A stretch of 64,000 nucleotides of DNA from Planctomycetota bacterium (lineage in GTDB: Bacteria > Planctomycetota > Phycisphaerae > Phycisphaerales > SM1A02): the NCBI GenBank assembly GCA_016872835.1, contig VGYX01000002.1, positions 62,001 through 126,000 of the forward strand, given 5' to 3'. The position numbers were made by a program, and so were the translations under genes. The notes under the pieces were generated by a model. The model saw only the letters and a list, made by a program, of their open reading frames with translations. It was not told where the DNA came from and ran no database searches. Below are positions 56,988 to 64,000 of the stretch, piece after piece; the stretch's first letter is position 1; every line of letters begins with the position of its first letter.

Positions 56988-57809
56988 ATGGCCGTCGGCG
57001 ACGATTATCAGGTGAGACTCTCCGCCTTCGAGGGGCCGCTGGACCTGCTGCTGTTCCTCATTCGCCGCGCCGAGGTGGACATTCACGACATTCCGATCGC
57101 GCAGATCACGAACCAGTATCTGGAGACGATCCGCGGCGCGCGCGACTTGGATGTGGAGCAGGCCGGCGAGTTCCTGGTGATGGCCGCGACGCTGGTCGAG
57201 ATCAAGAGCCGGATGCTCGCGCCGGTGCCCGAGGGGGTGGACGCGACCGATCCGCTCGCCCCGAGCGATGCTGGCGAGGACCCACGACGCGACCTTGTGC
57301 GTCAGCTGCTTGCCTACCAGCGCTTCCGGAGCGCGGCGGACGGACTGGAGCAATTGCGGTCCGAATATGCGCGCCGCTGGCCGGCGAGCGGCCACGCCGA
57401 TGCGCCGACCGAGGAGGGTCAGGCGCGGGAATGGACGCCCGAGGATCTGGATTTCGGTGACGTGCACGTGCTGGACCTGCTGGAGGCGTTTGAGCGCCTG
57501 AGCGCCGCGGTGGACTTCACGCGTCTGGGCGATCATCAGGTCACCTGGGACGACACGCCGATCGGCCTGCATCAGGACGACCTCGTCGATCGCCTTGCGC
57601 GCAGCGACGGCCGGCGCATGACGCTGCAAAGCGTGTTTGAGGGACGCTCCCGACTGGATCGCATCGGTCTGTTCCTTGCGCTGCTCGAGCTCGCGCGTGA
57701 GCAGCGCGTGCGTGTGCGTCAGGATCGTGCCGAGGAGGCCATCGAGATCGAACTGCGCGACGTGTCGGGGGTCACCAATGCGGACGCCACCGCGTCGACG
57801 GCGTCGTGA
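56988..57809 (+). CDS. scpA: Segregation and condensation protein A
   Basis: ScpA is the kleisin of the bacterial SMC complex, which folds and segregates the chromosome. The 273-residue protein has the typical N-terminus 'VRLSAFEGPLDLLLFLIRRAEVDIHDIPIAQIT' (in parts), then 'EFLVMAATLVEIKSRMLAP'. A variable, Glu- and Asp-rich middle follows, with a winged-helix C-terminal part ('FLALLELAREQRVRVRQD'). The scpB and smc genes are not in the window, which is less common than the scpA-scpB pair. Start: the ATG six bases after TACGCT. Confidence 0.95.
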   Translation: MAVGDDYQVRLSAFEGPLDLLLFLIRRAEVDIHDIPIAQITNQYLETIRGARDLDVEQAGEFLVMAATLVEIKSRMLAPVPEGVDATDPLAPSDAGEDPRRDLVRQLLAYQRFRSAADGLEQLRSEYARRWPASGHADAPTEEGQAREWTPEDLDFGDVHVLDLLEAFERLSAAVDFTRLGDHQVTWDDTPIGLHQDDLVDRLARSDGRRMTLQSVFEGRSRLDRIGLFLALLELAREQRVRVRQDRAEEAIEIELRDVSGVTNADATASTAS

Positions 57810-57863
57810 CCGACCGGGTGCCACGACATGACGGATGAGGCTGGGGGGATTGCGCGACGCGGT

Positions 57864-59369
57864 TCATCCGCCGCCGAGCGCTGGGCGCTGCGGCTGCAAC
57901 GAACGTTCCGGCAACTTCCCGTAGGTGCGAGCGATCGCCTTGGCGACGGCCTCCTGAAGCTGCTTGGCCTTGCCGACCCCATCACCCTCATAACTGTTGC
58001 AGATCACGCTGAACGTGGGTTGGTGGCCGTTCGTGCAATCGACCACGCCGCTGAGCGCGCAGACACCGTCGATGTAGCCCGTCTTGCAGCGCACCGTCGC
58101 CAGATTCGGGTCGAGGTCGCGGAAGCGCTTCTGCACGGTTCCGGAGGTGCCGCCCACGGCGAGACTCGCCAGGAATGGGCGCGCAACGGCCGAGTCACGC
58201 GTGAGATGGCTGATCCATCCGGTCATCAGGCTGGCGGTCACGCGGTTCTCGCGCGAGAGACCGCTTCCGTCGGCGGCGTTCAGGCCCGCCGTGCCGCCCA
58301 CGCGTCCGCTCACGAGCCGCTCCAGCGCCTCGCAGCCGTTCGTCCAGCTTCCTGGCGCGTCCGAGACCTGCCGCCCGACGCGCTTGAGCAGGCACTCGGC
58401 GTAGAGGTTCTGGCTGTCCACGTTGCAGCGTCGAACGATCGCCTCGATCGGCGTGCGGATCACGGGACCGATCGGTGAGCCGGTCGACGGGGGCTCCTCC
58501 GCCGCGATCACGCGCACGGTTCCCACGGCGACGCCCGCCGTGCGCAACCGCTCCGCAAGCAGCTTGCCGAAGAAGTCGGGCGGCGCGTCGATCGACACGC
58601 TCACGGGGGCCTTCAGGGCCTGGCGAAGGAAGCCGCGCACCGTGAAGCTGTTCACGTCGGCTTCGCGGGCAATCCAAAGACCGTCGTCGCGGGTCTTGCC
58701 CGGTGTGGTGGCGTTGCGAATGGGCACGAAGGTGCACGCCGGCTCGATCCGCGTGATCTCGGCGCCGCGGGGACTCGGCACGGCCCAGAAGTCCAGATGG
58801 TTGGCGTGGAAGTTCAGGCCGCTCACCTCGGCGCAATAGGGCTCGTGCAACTGGTCGACCGGCCAGTCGACATGGCAGTTGCTGCGATCAAAGACCCGGT
58901 CATCGACCACCAGTTCACGCACCGAAGTCATGCCCGCCTCACGCACCGCGTCGGTCCAGAGCGCAAGCAGCGCGTCGATCGTCATGCCCTGACACTTCTG
59001 GCCCTGCGCGTCCGTGTAGGTCATGCTCGACAGCACTTCGGGATCGCCGAACGACGGATCACCGTCGCCCACCACGGTCAGGCGATCTCCGCTGCGCAGC
59101 AGGCGCGTCTCGAAGTTGAAGTGCGGGCCCAACAGCACCAGCGCGGTGCCCGAGGTCAGCAATTTCTGGTTGCTTGCGGGCATGACCGGCTGGTCACCCT
59201 TGATGTTCACGACCTCGTTGCCGTCGCTGTCACGCACGCTGATGGCCACCACGCCCTTGCGGGGCCCCATCGCCTTCATGAGACCCGCGATCTCGTCCTT
59301 CAGGGCCCCCGCGTGGGCCCCTGAGTGCGACAGCAGGACAACGGCGAGGGTCAGGGCGCTGCGAAGCAT
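57864..59369 (-). CDS. dacB: D-alanyl-D-alanine carboxypeptidase/endopeptidase (PBP4, DacB family)
   Basis: DacB trims or cuts peptidoglycan cross-links in the periplasm. The 501-residue protein has a signal peptide (about residues 1-20) and the serine penicillin-recognising triad: SxxK 'MPASNQKLLTS' (Ser66, Lys69), the SxN-region 'ADGSGLSRENRVTA', and KTG 'VRCKTGYIDGV'. The large insertion between the first two motifs is typical of class C PBP4. I chose the ATG at 59369 because a TACAGT hexamer ends ten bases before it; a GTG four codons upstream overlaps the hexamer. Despite the same orientation as yhiN (gap 39 bases), it seems to have its own promoter. Confidence 0.93.
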   Translation of the reverse strand: MLRSALTLAVVLLSHSGAHAGALKDEIAGLMKAMGPRKGVVAISVRDSDGNEVVNIKGDQPVMPASNQKLLTSGTALVLLGPHFNFETRLLRSGDRLTVVGDGDPSFGDPEVLSSMTYTDAQGQKCQGMTIDALLALWTDAVREAGMTSVRELVVDDRVFDRSNCHVDWPVDQLHEPYCAEVSGLNFHANHLDFWAVPSPRGAEITRIEPACTFVPIRNATTPGKTRDDGLWIAREADVNSFTVRGFLRQALKAPVSVSIDAPPDFFGKLLAERLRTAGVAVGTVRVIAAEEPPSTGSPIGPVIRTPIEAIVRRCNVDSQNLYAECLLKRVGRQVSDAPGSWTNGCEALERLVSGRVGGTAGLNAADGSGLSRENRVTASLMTGWISHLTRDSAVARPFLASLAVGGTSGTVQKRFRDLDPNLATVRCKTGYIDGVCALSGVVDCTNGHQPTFSVICNSYEGDGVGKAKQLQEAVAKAIARTYGKLPERSLQPQRPALGGG

Positions 59370-59379
59370 GGGATGCCGC

Positions 59380-59385
59380 ACTGTA
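59380..59385 (-). promoter_or_regulatory. -10 hexamer TACAGT for dacB
   Basis: TACAGT on the minus strand ends ten bases before the dacB ATG, in the gap after the yhiN stop codon. Confidence 0.4.
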
Positions 59386-59408
59386 TCGACCGCGCCCGCG
59401 GTGCTGGC

Positions 59409-60659
59409 TCAACTTTCCAGCAGGGCTTCGGCGGCGGATCGGCCAGCCACGTCGCCACTGGCCCAGGCCCACTGGAAGTTGAAGCCGCCGATGCGACCGT
59501 CCACGTCCAGCATCTCGCCGACCAGGTGCAGTCCGGGGCGAAGCCGGCTCTCGAGCGTCTCCAGCCGAACTTCGGTCAGGGGCACGCCGCCGGCGGTGGT
59601 CTCGGCATAGGTGAAGCCGCGGTCGCCCGTCACAGGCAGGTCCAGCGCGACCAGGTTGCGAACAAGGTCGCGGCGGCGCTCCTTCGGGAGTTGCTGGGGC
59701 GTGGTCTCGGGGGTGATGGCCGATGCCTGCAGCACCGCCCGCGCCATGCGTTCGGGCAACCGTTCGCGCAGTCGTGAGAGCAGGCTGCGGCCGGTGGCGT
59801 CCAGAATCCACCGGTCCGCCGTGGAGAGGTCGAGATCCGGCACGAGGCTCGCCTCCAGTCGCGCCTCGGGCTCCACGGCATGCTGCAGTGTCCAATGCCG
59901 CGAGATGTCCAGCGCGACCGGGCCCGAAAGGCCGAAGTGCGTGCACAGCAGCGAGCCCTCGAAGCGCGCAAGCCGCTTGCCGGCCGGATCCGTCACGCGA
60001 AGTTCGGCCGGCAGCGCCAGTCCGCTCAATTCGCGCAGCCAGTGCCCCTCCTGAAGCAGCAAGGGAACCAGGGAGGGCACCACGCGCTCGGTCAGGGTGT
60101 GTCCCAGCGAGATGGCCATGTCGAGACCCGCGCCATCGGAACCGCTCTTGGGAAGACTTCGCCCGCCGGTCGCCAGCACCACGCGACGCGCCTGCAGGGT
60201 TCCGGCGTCGGAGCGGATGCGGAAACCGCCATCTGCGCACGTATCGACCGCGTGCACGCGATCCGGATGTCGGATCTCCACGCCCGCGTCCGCGGCGGCC
60301 TTCAGGAGCGCCTGCAGCACCGTGCGTGCGTTGTCGGAGACTGGGAAGAGCTTGCCGGTCTCCTCGCGCTTCAGTTCCACGCCGAGCTGAGCGAAGAACT
60401 CGATCGTCTGCGCCACGGTGAACCTCGACAGCACGCGCCGGATCGCGGCGGGGGTCGCCCCCGCGTAGTCGCGTTCGTGCACGGCATGGTGCGTGACGTT
60501 GCATCGCCCGCCGCCGGCCACAAGGATCTTGGCGCCAAGCGTGCGCGCGCCGTCCAAGGCGATCACGCCGCGCAGACCGGCTCGACCCGCCGCGATCGCG
60601 GTCATCAGGCCCGCGGCGCCGGCGCCGACCACCACAAGCGAGTGAGGCGATTCAGTCAC
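59409..60659 (-). CDS. HI0933/YhiN family flavoprotein
   Basis: The 416-residue protein is an NAD(P)/FAD-dependent oxidoreductase of the HI0933 (YhiN) family. The Rossmann motif is 'VVVGAGAAGLMTAIAAG', then 'GAKILVAGGGRCNVTH', which is diagnostic, 'VVLATGGRSLPKSGSDG' and 'LTERVVPSLVPL'. The C-terminal 'GRIGGFNFQWAWASGDVAG' closes the FAD site. The reaction of this family is not well defined. The GTG start overlaps the FeoB-associated protein gene by eight bases, so it is co-transcribed with the iron-uptake genes. Confidence 0.93.
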   Translation of the reverse strand: MTESPHSLVVVGAGAAGLMTAIAAGRAGLRGVIALDGARTLGAKILVAGGGRCNVTHHAVHERDYAGATPAAIRRVLSRFTVAQTIEFFAQLGVELKREETGKLFPVSDNARTVLQALLKAAADAGVEIRHPDRVHAVDTCADGGFRIRSDAGTLQARRVVLATGGRSLPKSGSDGAGLDMAISLGHTLTERVVPSLVPLLLQEGHWLRELSGLALPAELRVTDPAGKRLARFEGSLLCTHFGLSGPVALDISRHWTLQHAVEPEARLEASLVPDLDLSTADRWILDATGRSLLSRLRERLPERMARAVLQASAITPETTPQQLPKERRRDLVRNLVALDLPVTGDRGFTYAETTAGGVPLTEVRLETLESRLRPGLHLVGEMLDVDGRIGGFNFQWAWASGDVAGRSAAEALLES

Positions 60660-60858
60660 GGCGCGCCTGAGCCGAGCCCGGAGCCTCGCCTTCGATGGTC
60701 AGCGTGGCGCGCTTGGGCTTGGGAGGCGCACCGTCGGCCGGGCAACTCTTGCACGGTGCGCCGCCGCCACGTGCGGGCAGGAGCGGGCGGATGACGAAGA
60801 ACGCCGCGGCGAGTGCCGCGAGCGAGACAGCCCAGAATTGCCAGTCGTTCCAGGGCAT
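60652..60858 (-). CDS. FeoB-associated Cys-rich membrane protein
   Basis: The 68-residue protein has one N-terminal membrane helix (about residues 9-26) and then 'GGGAPCKSCPADG' with two Cys. This is the layout of the small FeoB-associated Cys-rich proteins that accompany FeoB in many bacteria, and the position fits: its ATG overlaps the feoB stop (TGATG). It probably sits at the inner membrane beside FeoB; its exact role is unknown. It has fewer Cys than many relatives. Confidence 0.82.
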   Translation of the reverse strand: MPWNDWQFWAVSLAALAAAFFVIRPLLPARGGGAPCKSCPADGAPPKPKRATLTIEGEAPGSAQARRD

Positions 60859-62876
60859 CAGGTGACTCCAAGCGCAAGAAGGGTATGCCGGATCGCGAAT
60901 GCCATCGCCCACGCGAGGCCGCTCATCCAGACAAGTTGCAGCAGCGGCCACTTCCACGAACCGGTCTCGCGTCGCACCAGCGCCAGCGTGGGCAGACACT
61001 GCATCGCGAGCGTGAAGAACGCGAGCAGGGCCGCCGCCGTGGGCACATCCAGCAGCGGGCGGCCATCGAGCCGGCGTCCGCGCGCGATGCGCTCGATCAT
61101 GCGTGCCTCGTCCGCTTCGTCCTGCGTGCCCTGCAGCACGCTCAGGGTGCTCACAAACACCTCTCGCGCCAGGAAACTGGTGAGCGTGGCGACGGTGAGC
61201 TGATGGTCGAAGCCGAGCGGTGCGAACGCCGGCTCGGCCACGCGCCCGATCCTTCCCGCGAAGCTTCCCAGTTGCTGGGCCTGCGCCAGCTCGCTTTCAG
61301 CCTGCACCTGCATGGCCGCGCCCTGCGCGATGGCTTCGAGCGTACGGCCCTCTCGCAGGCGCGCGGCCTCGGCGAAACGTGCCTCGAGTTCGGCGCTCGG
61401 CTTCGCGGTCGGGTAGGCGCTGAGCCACCACATCACCACGCAGATCGCCAGGATCATGGTGCCCGCGTTCGAAAGGAACAGTCGTGCGCGATCCCATGTC
61501 ACCCAGAGCGCCGTGCGCACGCTCGGGCGGCGATAGGGCGGGAGTTCCAGCATCATCGGGCGGGCGGGGCCGCGCAGGATCGTTCGCCGAGCCAGCAGCG
61601 CGCTCAGCAGGCCGGCGATCGCGCCGGTGGCGTAGCAGCCGATGAACGCGACGCCCGCCAGCCACGGGTGGCCCGCGAACAGCAGCGAGATCAGCAGCAC
61701 GTACACCGGCAGGCGTGCGGTACAGCTCATGAAGGGTGCCACCAGGATCGTGGCCAGGCGATCCTTGGGATCCGGGATCAGGCGCGTGCTCAGGATGCCG
61801 GGCAGCGCGCAGGCATGGCTCGAGAGCAACGGCACGAAGGCCTGGCCCGGTAGGCCGAAGCGACGCATGAAGCGGTCGGCCGCGAATGCCGCGCGGGCCA
61901 GGTACCCGCTGTCCTCAAGCAGACTGAGCATGAAGAAGAGCAGCGCGATCTGCGGGAGGAACACGACCGTGCCCGCCACGCCACCCACCACGCCATCGAC
62001 CAGTAACGCGCGCAGTGGCCCCTCGGGCAGCCACGCCTGCACCCAGCCGCCGAGATGCTGAAAGACCAAGTCGATCCCGTCCATCGGGAAGCGTGCCAGC
62101 CAAAAGATGCTGGCGAAGAGCACCGCCATCACCATGATGAAGACCGCGCCGCCCGAGACCGGGTGGGTCAGCGCGGCGTCCACGCGGTCGGTCAGGCGCT
62201 CGGCGCTGACGGCGCGTTGGCCGCCCACGCTGTCACGCACGCAGTCGCTGCACCACGCCGCCACGCGCACATCATCGTCCAGCGTCGGCAGGTGGGCCAG
62301 GCGCGTCACGTGCGCGGGAGCGTCGAGCCCGGCGCGCGCCGCCTCGGCGGCGCGGCGTGCAAGCTGCTCCACCCCCTCGCCGGTCCGGCCACTGGTCACC
62401 TCGACCGCGCAGCCCAGTCGGGCGGCAAGTTTCGCGGCGTCCACGCTCAGTCCCTTGCGACGCGCCTCGTCGGCAAGCGTGACCGCCACCACGCAGGGCA
62501 CCTTCCGACGCAGCGCCTGGAGAACGAAGCGCAGCGAGCGCGCCAGATTCGTGGCGTCGGCGACGGCGATCACGACATCCGGCGCGCACTGGCCGATGCG
62601 TCCCTCGATGCAGTCACGACACAATCGACTTTCAGGCAGTTCCAGGTGCAGGCCATAGGTCCCGGGCAGATCCATCAGCTCCAGTTCCACGCCCCCGATC
62701 GAGACCGTGCCGACGCGACTTTCCACGGTGGTGCCCGGCAGGTTGCCCGTACGTGCGCGCACGCCACAGAGGCGGTTGAACAGCGTGGTCTTGCCCGTGT
62801 TGGGCTGACCCAGCAGCGCGGCGCGAACGACCTTCGGGGTCGCCGTGGCCAAGGGAGTGGTGGGCGTGGCGCTCAC
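60858..62876 (-). CDS. feoB: Ferrous iron transport protein B
   Basis: FeoB imports Fe2+ across the inner membrane. The 672-residue protein has an N-terminal GTPase domain: G1 'LLGQPNTGKTTLFN' (Gly23-Thr30), G3 'LMDLPGTYGL', and a G4 region reading 'VVAVTLADEARRKG' where the usual form is NMxD, so the Asn is Thr. After a four-helix spacer come two Gate regions of the membrane domain with 'LPGILSTRLIPDPKDRLATILVAPFMSCTARLPVY' (in parts, with the Cys of the pore) and 'FLAREVFVSTLSVL'. FeoA is not in the window. The GTG start lies 16 bases after the upstream stop. Confidence 0.95.
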   Translation of the reverse strand: MSATPTTPLATATPKVVRAALLGQPNTGKTTLFNRLCGVRARTGNLPGTTVESRVGTVSIGGVELELMDLPGTYGLHLELPESRLCRDCIEGRIGQCAPDVVIAVADATNLARSLRFVLQALRRKVPCVVAVTLADEARRKGLSVDAAKLAARLGCAVEVTSGRTGEGVEQLARRAAEAARAGLDAPAHVTRLAHLPTLDDDVRVAAWCSDCVRDSVGGQRAVSAERLTDRVDAALTHPVSGGAVFIMVMAVLFASIFWLARFPMDGIDLVFQHLGGWVQAWLPEGPLRALLVDGVVGGVAGTVVFLPQIALLFFMLSLLEDSGYLARAAFAADRFMRRFGLPGQAFVPLLSSHACALPGILSTRLIPDPKDRLATILVAPFMSCTARLPVYVLLISLLFAGHPWLAGVAFIGCYATGAIAGLLSALLARRTILRGPARPMMLELPPYRRPSVRTALWVTWDRARLFLSNAGTMILAICVVMWWLSAYPTAKPSAELEARFAEAARLREGRTLEAIAQGAAMQVQAESELAQAQQLGSFAGRIGRVAEPAFAPLGFDHQLTVATLTSFLAREVFVSTLSVLQGTQDEADEARMIERIARGRRLDGRPLLDVPTAAALLAFFTLAMQCLPTLALVRRETGSWKWPLLQLVWMSGLAWAMAFAIRHTLLALGVT

Positions 62877-62892
62877 CAGCGGTACCGCGCGC

Positions 62893-63942
62893 TCAGCGGG
62901 TCCTTGCCAGCGAGCGACGGCTTTCCGCGCGGCTCGCCTGGATGATCCGGTCCGCGGCCTTCGGATGGGCCTTGCACTCAAGCAGCGCCGAGAACATCAG
63001 CGGCGCCACGATGGTCGCGTCGCTCTCGACCACGAACATCGGCGTGCGCTCGGTGAGCTTGTCCCAGGTGATCTTCTCGTTGGGCGTGGCACCCGAGTAG
63101 CTGCCGTAGCTGGTGGTGCTGTCCGAGATCTGGCAGAACCACGCCCAGGGCTTCACCGGCTCCTGCAGGTCGTACTTGATGCTCGGCACCACGCAGATCG
63201 GGAAGTCGCCGGCGATGCCGCCGCCGATCTGGAAGAAGCCGATGCCGCGACCTGTGGAGAGGCGCTTGTAATCGTCGTAGAACTGCGCCATGTACTCGAT
63301 GCCGCTCTTCACGATGCCGGCGCCGCAGTCGCCGTACTTCACATGCGAGGCGAAGATGTTGCCGAAGGTGCTGTCCTCGTGGCCCGGCACCACGATCGGC
63401 AGTTTCGCCTTCGCGGCCTCGAGCAGCCAGCACTCGCGCGGATCGCCCTCGAACTTCGAGCGCGGCAGCTTGCGCACCAGGTCGTAGAAGTACTCGTGCC
63501 AGAAGCGCCGATCGCCGTCGCGGCTCGCCTTCTTCCACATGGGCACCAGGATCTTCTCGACCGCGCGGAAGGCGTCGTCCTCGGGAATGCTGGTGTCGGT
63601 CACGCGCCGCATGCGCTGCTTCAGGATGCGCGTGTCGTCCTTCTTGGTGAAGTAGCGGTACTCGGGGAAGTCCTTGTAGCTGTCGTGCGCGACGAGCCGG
63701 AAGAGCGACTCCTCCAGGTTGGCGCCGGTGACGCTGAGACCGTGCACGAGGCCCGCACGGATCGCGGGCGCAAGGGTGATGCCCAGCTGCGCGCTGCTCA
63801 TCGCACCGGCCATCGCCAGATACATGCGGCCGCCGCCCTTCACGTGGTCCCAGTAGCTGAACGTCGCGTCGCGTGTGGCACGCGCGTTGAAGTTGCGGTA
63901 GTTGCGGGCGATGAATTCGAGGACGGGGAGCTTGGAAGCCAT
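62893..63942 (-). CDS. Deoxyhypusine synthase-like protein (bacterial homospermidine synthase type)
   Basis: The 349-residue protein is homologous to eukaryotic and archaeal deoxyhypusine synthase. Landmarks are 'GGRMYLAMAGAMSSAQLGI' (NAD-binding), 'VTGANLEESLFRL', 'IVVPGHEDSTFGNIF', 'GGGIAGDFPICVVP', 'SDSTTSYGSYSGATPNEK', and the catalytic Lys295 in 'ITWDKLTERT'. Bacteria have no eIF5A, so such proteins are thought to act on polyamines, usually making homospermidine from putrescine or spermidine. It begins a run with feoB, the FeoB-associated gene and yhiN. The ATG follows a TAGATT hexamer by twelve bases. Confidence 0.92.
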   Translation of the reverse strand: MASKLPVLEFIARNYRNFNARATRDATFSYWDHVKGGGRMYLAMAGAMSSAQLGITLAPAIRAGLVHGLSVTGANLEESLFRLVAHDSYKDFPEYRYFTKKDDTRILKQRMRRVTDTSIPEDDAFRAVEKILVPMWKKASRDGDRRFWHEYFYDLVRKLPRSKFEGDPRECWLLEAAKAKLPIVVPGHEDSTFGNIFASHVKYGDCGAGIVKSGIEYMAQFYDDYKRLSTGRGIGFFQIGGGIAGDFPICVVPSIKYDLQEPVKPWAWFCQISDSTTSYGSYSGATPNEKITWDKLTERTPMFVVESDATIVAPLMFSALLECKAHPKAADRIIQASRAESRRSLARTR

Positions 63943-63954
63943 GGTGGGCCCTTG

Positions 63955-63960
63955 AATCTA
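63955..63960 (-). promoter_or_regulatory. -10 hexamer TAGATT for the deoxyhypusine-synthase-like operon
   Basis: TAGATT on the minus strand ends twelve bases before the ATG at 63942. It would start the transcript that also covers feoB and yhiN. Confidence 0.45.
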
Positions 63961-64000
63961 CCGCGCCCGGGAAGGTTCAGCGCAGTCGGTCGACGTGCGC

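Noticed and set aside
63977-64000. Possible 3' end of another minus-strand gene at the right edge
   Set aside because: A TGA preceded by seven open codons is present, but 24 bases are too few to support a gene.
1-64000. Insertion sequences, prophage, integrative elements, CRISPR or toxin-antitoxin modules
   Set aside because: No transposase, integrase, phage structural gene, direct-repeat array or typical toxin-antitoxin pair was found, and neither tRNA gene is followed by an integrase gene.

Overview
The window is a gene-dense (roughly 90 % coding), GC-rich stretch of bacterial chromosome with no insertion sequence, prophage, CRISPR array or rRNA visible. It holds about 60 protein genes and two tRNA-Arg genes. 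Several traits suggest a Gram-negative member of the Planctomycetota, probably class Phycisphaerae. These are a secreted hydrolase ending in a dockerin-type repeat, Kdo and heptose-type isomerases (KdsD, GmhA-like), a bacterial deoxyhypusine-synthase homologue, and many redox proteins of thioredoxin type. The taxonomic call is inference from gene content, not from a marker gene.

Layout. 1-3.9 kb: a truncated SurA-like isomerase, YraN, a class I amidotransferase and PolX, then tRNA-Arg(ACG). 4.0-10.7 kb: the membrane arm of complex I, nuoJKLMN, joined by ATGA/GTGA overlaps. 10.8-15.0 kb: phospholipid genes pgsA-pgpA, two small proteins, lysA and a membrane protein. 15.0-25.3 kb: a DUF255 thioredoxin-domain protein with a DsbD-like tail, a one-domain asparaginase beside an AbgT transporter, a dockerin-tagged hydrolase, a POT transporter, a Nudix enzyme and a ubiE operon. 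25.3-31.4 kb: a structured leader RNA before a B12-binding-fold protein, an ECF sigma operon that ends in tilS, and a gmhA-MauE/thioredoxin operon. 31.4-38.5 kb: two photolyases flanking an SRPBCC-SDR fusion, an MFS protein, tRNA-Arg(CCG) and mazG-HIT. 38.5-45.5 kb: rpsB-tsf, a phosphomannomutase with a membrane P-loop ATPase, a tiny lipoprotein and a phosphoesterase. 46.0-55.1 kb: one long run, pyrF, solute-binding protein, cinA, folK, tlpA-like, ydiJ-like, response regulator. 55.2-64 kb: a small unknown gene, STAS, kdsD, scpA, and a dacB-yhiN-feoB-speY-like block.

Expression signals are the most striking overall feature. Most genes that begin a transcription unit have no Shine-Dalgarno sequence. 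Instead they carry a TANNNT hexamer ending 6 or 7 bases (less often 9-12) before the start codon, which fits leaderless mRNAs. A minority (tsf, rpsB, a lipoprotein, the tlpA-like gene, the 67-residue gene, the membrane protein at 14.2-15.0 kb) have a normal Shine-Dalgarno. Genes inside operons overlap by 4-8 bases.

Functionally the region mixes housekeeping (respiration, phospholipid, pyrimidine, folate, lysine, translation, chromosome segregation) with envelope biogenesis, light-dependent DNA repair, iron uptake and thiol redox chemistry. The best candidates for something undescribed are the leader RNA at 25358-25487, the leaderless promoter architecture with recycled stop codons, the dockerin-tagged hydrolase, and the NPF-motif membrane ATPase at 41924-43393.
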